Assembly: GCA_020445945.1 (NCBI GenBank)
Contig: JAGRFQ010000026.1
Coordinates: forward strand, 1 to 42,171
Length of the DNA: 42,171 bases
Direction: 5' to 3'
From: Rhodocyclaceae bacterium
GTDB taxonomy: Bacteria > Pseudomonadota > Gammaproteobacteria > Burkholderiales > Rhodocyclaceae
This document shows, piece after piece, positions 40,228 through 42,171 of this stretch (within the stretch, counting starts at the first letter, position 1; each line of letters begins with the position of its first letter). A program made the translations under genes and the position numbers. Below the pieces are notes generated by a model that saw nothing but the letters and a program-made list of their open reading frames with translations, had not been told where the DNA came from and did no database searches.

Positions 40228-41046
40228 ATGCACCGACCGCCCGCTGTGCTGGCCCTGGCCCCGACCGATCCCACTTCCGCCAATGGAGTCGCCGCCGATG
40301 CGGTCACGCTTGCCAGCATGGGTGTCTATCCCCTGTGTGTGGTAAGCGAAGTATGCCTGCGTGATACCGCCCAGGTCGAGGCGCGGGTCGCGCTCGAGTG
40401 CGATCTGGTGGTCGACCAGGCGCGGATGGTGCTCGAAGACGTGCCCGTGGCGGCAATCAAGCTCACCCTGCCGGGCTCGGTCGAGATGGTCGCCGCGCTG
40501 GCCGAGTTGATGTCCGACTACACCGACGTGCCGCTGGTGCTCGAAGTCCCCGGCCTGTTTCATGACGACGACGAACCCGAAGACGCGCACCTCGCCGCGG
40601 CGCTCGAACTGCTGTTGCCGCAAACCAGCGTGCTGGTGGTCGATACCGCCGCCGCGCGGCGTCTGCTGGCGGCCGGGCTGGACGAGGACGAAGGCGACCT
40701 CGACGGCACCGAGATGGCCGCTGTGCTGTGCGGCGTGGGCACCGGCTTTGTGCTGATTCTCGGTGCGCCGGGCGCCGGCCAGCAGGTGGTGCACGTGCTG
40801 CACGGCCCGTCCGGCGTGGTCCAGCGCGATGTGTTCGAGCATGCCGACACCCCGGCGCTCGGCTTCGGCGCCTCGGTGGCCGCGGCGCTGGCCGCCGCGA
40901 TGGCGCTGGGGCGCGACGAATCGGTGGCGGTCAAGGAAGCCTTGCAGTACGCCCACCAGGCCGACGCCCGGCGGCTGCGCATGGGCATGGGACTGCCGGT
41001 GCCCGATCGCATGTTCTGGGCCCGGTCGGCAGAGCCCGCCGCATGA
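40228..41046 (+). CDS. thiD: ThiD-like hydroxymethylpyrimidine (phosphate) kinase with diverged active site
   Basis: 272 residues, ribokinase-like fold. Expected role: phosphorylation of hydroxymethylpyrimidine (phosphate) in thiamine synthesis. The N-terminal ALAPTDPTSANGVAADAVTL corresponds to the usual DPSGGAGIQADIKT region. Here the Gly-rich part is altered and the Lys is missing. The C-terminal GTGCT loop with its catalytic Cys is replaced by GFGASVAAA. The context (thiE coupled by an ATGA overlap) supports a thiamine role. The sequence changes make normal catalysis questionable, or point to a lineage-specific variant. An insertion-like acidic stretch, GLDEDEGDLDG, lies near residue 150. 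Confidence 0.72.
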   Translation: MHRPPAVLALAPTDPTSANGVAADAVTLASMGVYPLCVVSEVCLRDTAQVEARVALECDLVVDQARMVLEDVPVAAIKLTLPGSVEMVAALAELMSDYTDVPLVLEVPGLFHDDDEPEDAHLAAALELLLPQTSVLVVDTAAARRLLAAGLDEDEGDLDGTEMAAVLCGVGTGFVLILGAPGAGQQVVHVLHGPSGVVQRDVFEHADTPALGFGASVAAALAAAMALGRDESVAVKEALQYAHQADARRLRMGMGLPVPDRMFWARSAEPAA

Positions 41047-41678
41047 CGCGCCGCGCCCAGCGACTGCCGCACGGGCTGTACCTCGTGACCCCCGAATGCG
41101 ATGACGACGCGCGGCTGGCGGCGCGGGTCGGCGCCGCGCTGACCGGCAGGCCGGTGCTGGTGCAGTACCGCAACAAACGCGCTGCCGCGGCGCAGCGTCT
41201 GGCGCAGGCGTCGCAGCTGCGCATGCTGTGCCGGGCCGCCGGGGTGCCGTTCATCGTCAATGACGACGTGGCGCTGGCGCTGGAGGTCGACGCCGACGGC
41301 GTGCACATCGGGCGCGATGACGGCGCGGTCGACGCGGTGCGCGCGCGCATCGGTGCGCGGCTGCTGGGGGTGAGCTGCTACAACGACTTCGCGCGTGCCG
41401 AAGCGGCCGCCGCGGCCGGCGCGGACTACGTGGCCTTTGGCGCCATGTTTGCCTCATCCACCAAACCGGCCGCGCCGCCGGCGGACATTGCGCTGCTGAC
41501 CCGCGCGCGGGCCGCGCTGCCGGTGGGCGTGGTGGCGATCGGCGGGATCGCGCTCGACAATGCGCCGGCGCTGGTGGCCGCCGGGGCGAGCCAGCTCGCG
41601 GTGGTCAGCGACGTGTTCGACGCGCCCGACCCCGGCGCGCGCGCGGCGGCGTACCGGGCGCTTTATGCCAAAGACTGA
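41043..41678 (+). CDS. thiE: Thiamine-phosphate synthase ThiE
   Basis: 211 residues, TIM barrel. GLYLVTPE at the start, VQYRNKRA with the pyrophosphate-contacting Arg/Lys, VPFIVNDDVALALEVDADGV then HIGRDD, LLGVSCYND, YVAFGAMFASSTKP and VVAIGGIALDNAP are all ThiE motifs. It joins HMP pyrophosphate and thiazole phosphate to form thiamine phosphate. The ATG at 41043 overlaps the thiD stop by four bases, so translation is coupled. hemL follows after 75 bases. Confidence 0.93.
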   Translation: MTRRAQRLPHGLYLVTPECDDDARLAARVGAALTGRPVLVQYRNKRAAAAQRLAQASQLRMLCRAAGVPFIVNDDVALALEVDADGVHIGRDDGAVDAVRARIGARLLGVSCYNDFARAEAAAAAGADYVAFGAMFASSTKPAAPPADIALLTRARAALPVGVVAIGGIALDNAPALVAAGASQLAVVSDVFDAPDPGARAAAYRALYAKD

Positions 41679-41753
41679 CCGGCGACAAGGCCGGCGGTCT
41701 GTCAGACAGTGTGTAATCGGGACTTGGCCCGATCATTCAAGCGGAAGGAAACC

Positions 41754-42171
41754 ATGAATCGAAACGAAACCCTCTTCAGCCGTGCCCAGAACGTGATCCC
41801 CGGCGGCGTCAACTCGCCGGTGCGGGCCTTCGGGTCCGTGGGGGGATGCCCGCGCTTCATCGCACGCGCGGAAGGGGCGCGCATCTGGGACGCCGACGAC
41901 GCTGCGTATATCGACTACGTCGGCTCGTGGGGCCCGGCGATTACCGGCCACGCCCACCCGGCGATCGTCGACGCGGTGCGCGAGGCGGCGCTGCGCGGGC
42001 TGTCCTTCGGCGCGCCGACCGAGGGCGAGGTCGACATGGCCGAGCAACTGTGCGCGCTGTTGCCCAGCCTCGACATGGTGCGCCTGGTCAGCTCCGGCAC
42101 CGAGGCGACGATGAGCGCGATCCGCCTCGCGCGCGGCTTCACCGGGCGCGACACCATCGTCAAGTTCGAGG
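41754..42171 (+). CDS. hemL: Glutamate-1-semialdehyde 2,1-aminomutase HemL (partial, N-terminal part)
   Basis: 139 residues are visible before the window ends. [20 protein letters not shown], then [40 protein letters not shown] and [20 protein letters not shown] match HemL, a PLP aminomutase making 5-aminolevulinate. GGAAGG lies 5 bases before the ATG. The catalytic Lys lies beyond the window. The thiD-thiE-hemL order is common in betaproteobacteria. Confidence 0.95.
   Translation, partial: MNRNETLFSRAQNVIPGGVNSPVRAFGSVGGCPRFIARAEGARIWDADDAAYIDYVGSWGPAITGHAHPAIVDAVREAALRGLSFGAPTEGEVDMAEQLCALLPSLDMVRLVSSGTEATMSAIRLARGFTGRDTIVKFE

Noticed and set aside
41716-41733. Small hairpin ATCGGG/CCCGAT between thiE and hemL
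   Set aside because: Only six base pairs with no U run; too weak to call a terminator or regulatory element.
1-42171. CRISPR arrays, tRNA or rRNA genes, intact insertion sequences, prophage genes
   Set aside because: Reading both strands by eye showed no regular spaced repeats, no tRNA-like conserved loops, no rRNA segments and no transposase or phage structural proteins. Small non-coding RNAs cannot be excluded without a covariance search.

Overview
The window looks like a GC-rich betaproteobacterial chromosome, most likely Rhodocyclales (Azoarcus/Thauera-type). This is an inference from gene content: a HupUV-type hydrogen sensor, a pilGHIJ-chpA twitching-chemotaxis cluster, pilT/pilU, and the pyrR-pyrB-pyrC' arrangement. 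No rRNA, tRNA, CRISPR array or intact insertion sequence was seen.

Layout. 1-910: the end of a PiT phosphate transporter (minus) and a small membrane zinc-ribbon protein. 948-5548: a hydrogen-sensing module, hupU-hupV-hupT-hupE, without hydrogenase structural genes. 5677-8543: a DUF255 thioredoxin-fold protein and two small periplasmic c-type cytochromes. 8536-14163 (minus): a c-di-GMP signalling group (REC-PAS-GGDEF-EAL regulator, HDOD-like histidine kinase, degenerate EAL plus HDOD protein). 14168-17694: an iron-sulfur flavoprotein reductase, an NAD(P)-binding epimerase-like protein, a HemJ-like protein and an rRNA methyltransferase.

17812-19702 is a decayed chromosomal integron, the most interesting part of the window. 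On the minus strand lies a frameshifted, C-terminally truncated integron integrase (intI). It is followed by an attI-like junction and two complete plus-strand gene cassettes. In each cassette the first bases are complementary to the R'' box of its own attC site. The cassettes encode a lipoprotein and an uncharacterised 106-residue protein. A reverse-oriented ParDE-type toxin-antitoxin pair with its own operator closes the array. The region is visibly richer in AT than its surroundings. Beside it lies a bacteriohemerythrin pseudogene with two in-frame stops.

20454-22658 (minus): the twitching ATPases pilU and pilT. 22759-25202 (plus): yggS-proC-yggT-yggU with overlapping or close-set genes, starting from an extended -10 promoter. 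25419-29144 (minus): algH(yqgE)-ruvX-pyrR-pyrB-pyrC', a pyrimidine operon whose dihydroorotase homologue has lost its metal-binding residues. 29277-30746: photolyase. 30751-39840 (minus): pilG-pilH-pilI-pilJ-chpA, the chemotaxis-like system that controls type IV pili and would act on the PilT/PilU motors. 39930-40109: a 59-residue rubredoxin. 40228 to the end: thiD (with diverged active-site motifs), thiE, and the start of hemL.

Functional picture: a motile, respiratory proteobacterium with type IV pilus twitching control, c-di-GMP signalling and H2-responsive gene control. The integron remnant is inserted between rlmL and pilU.
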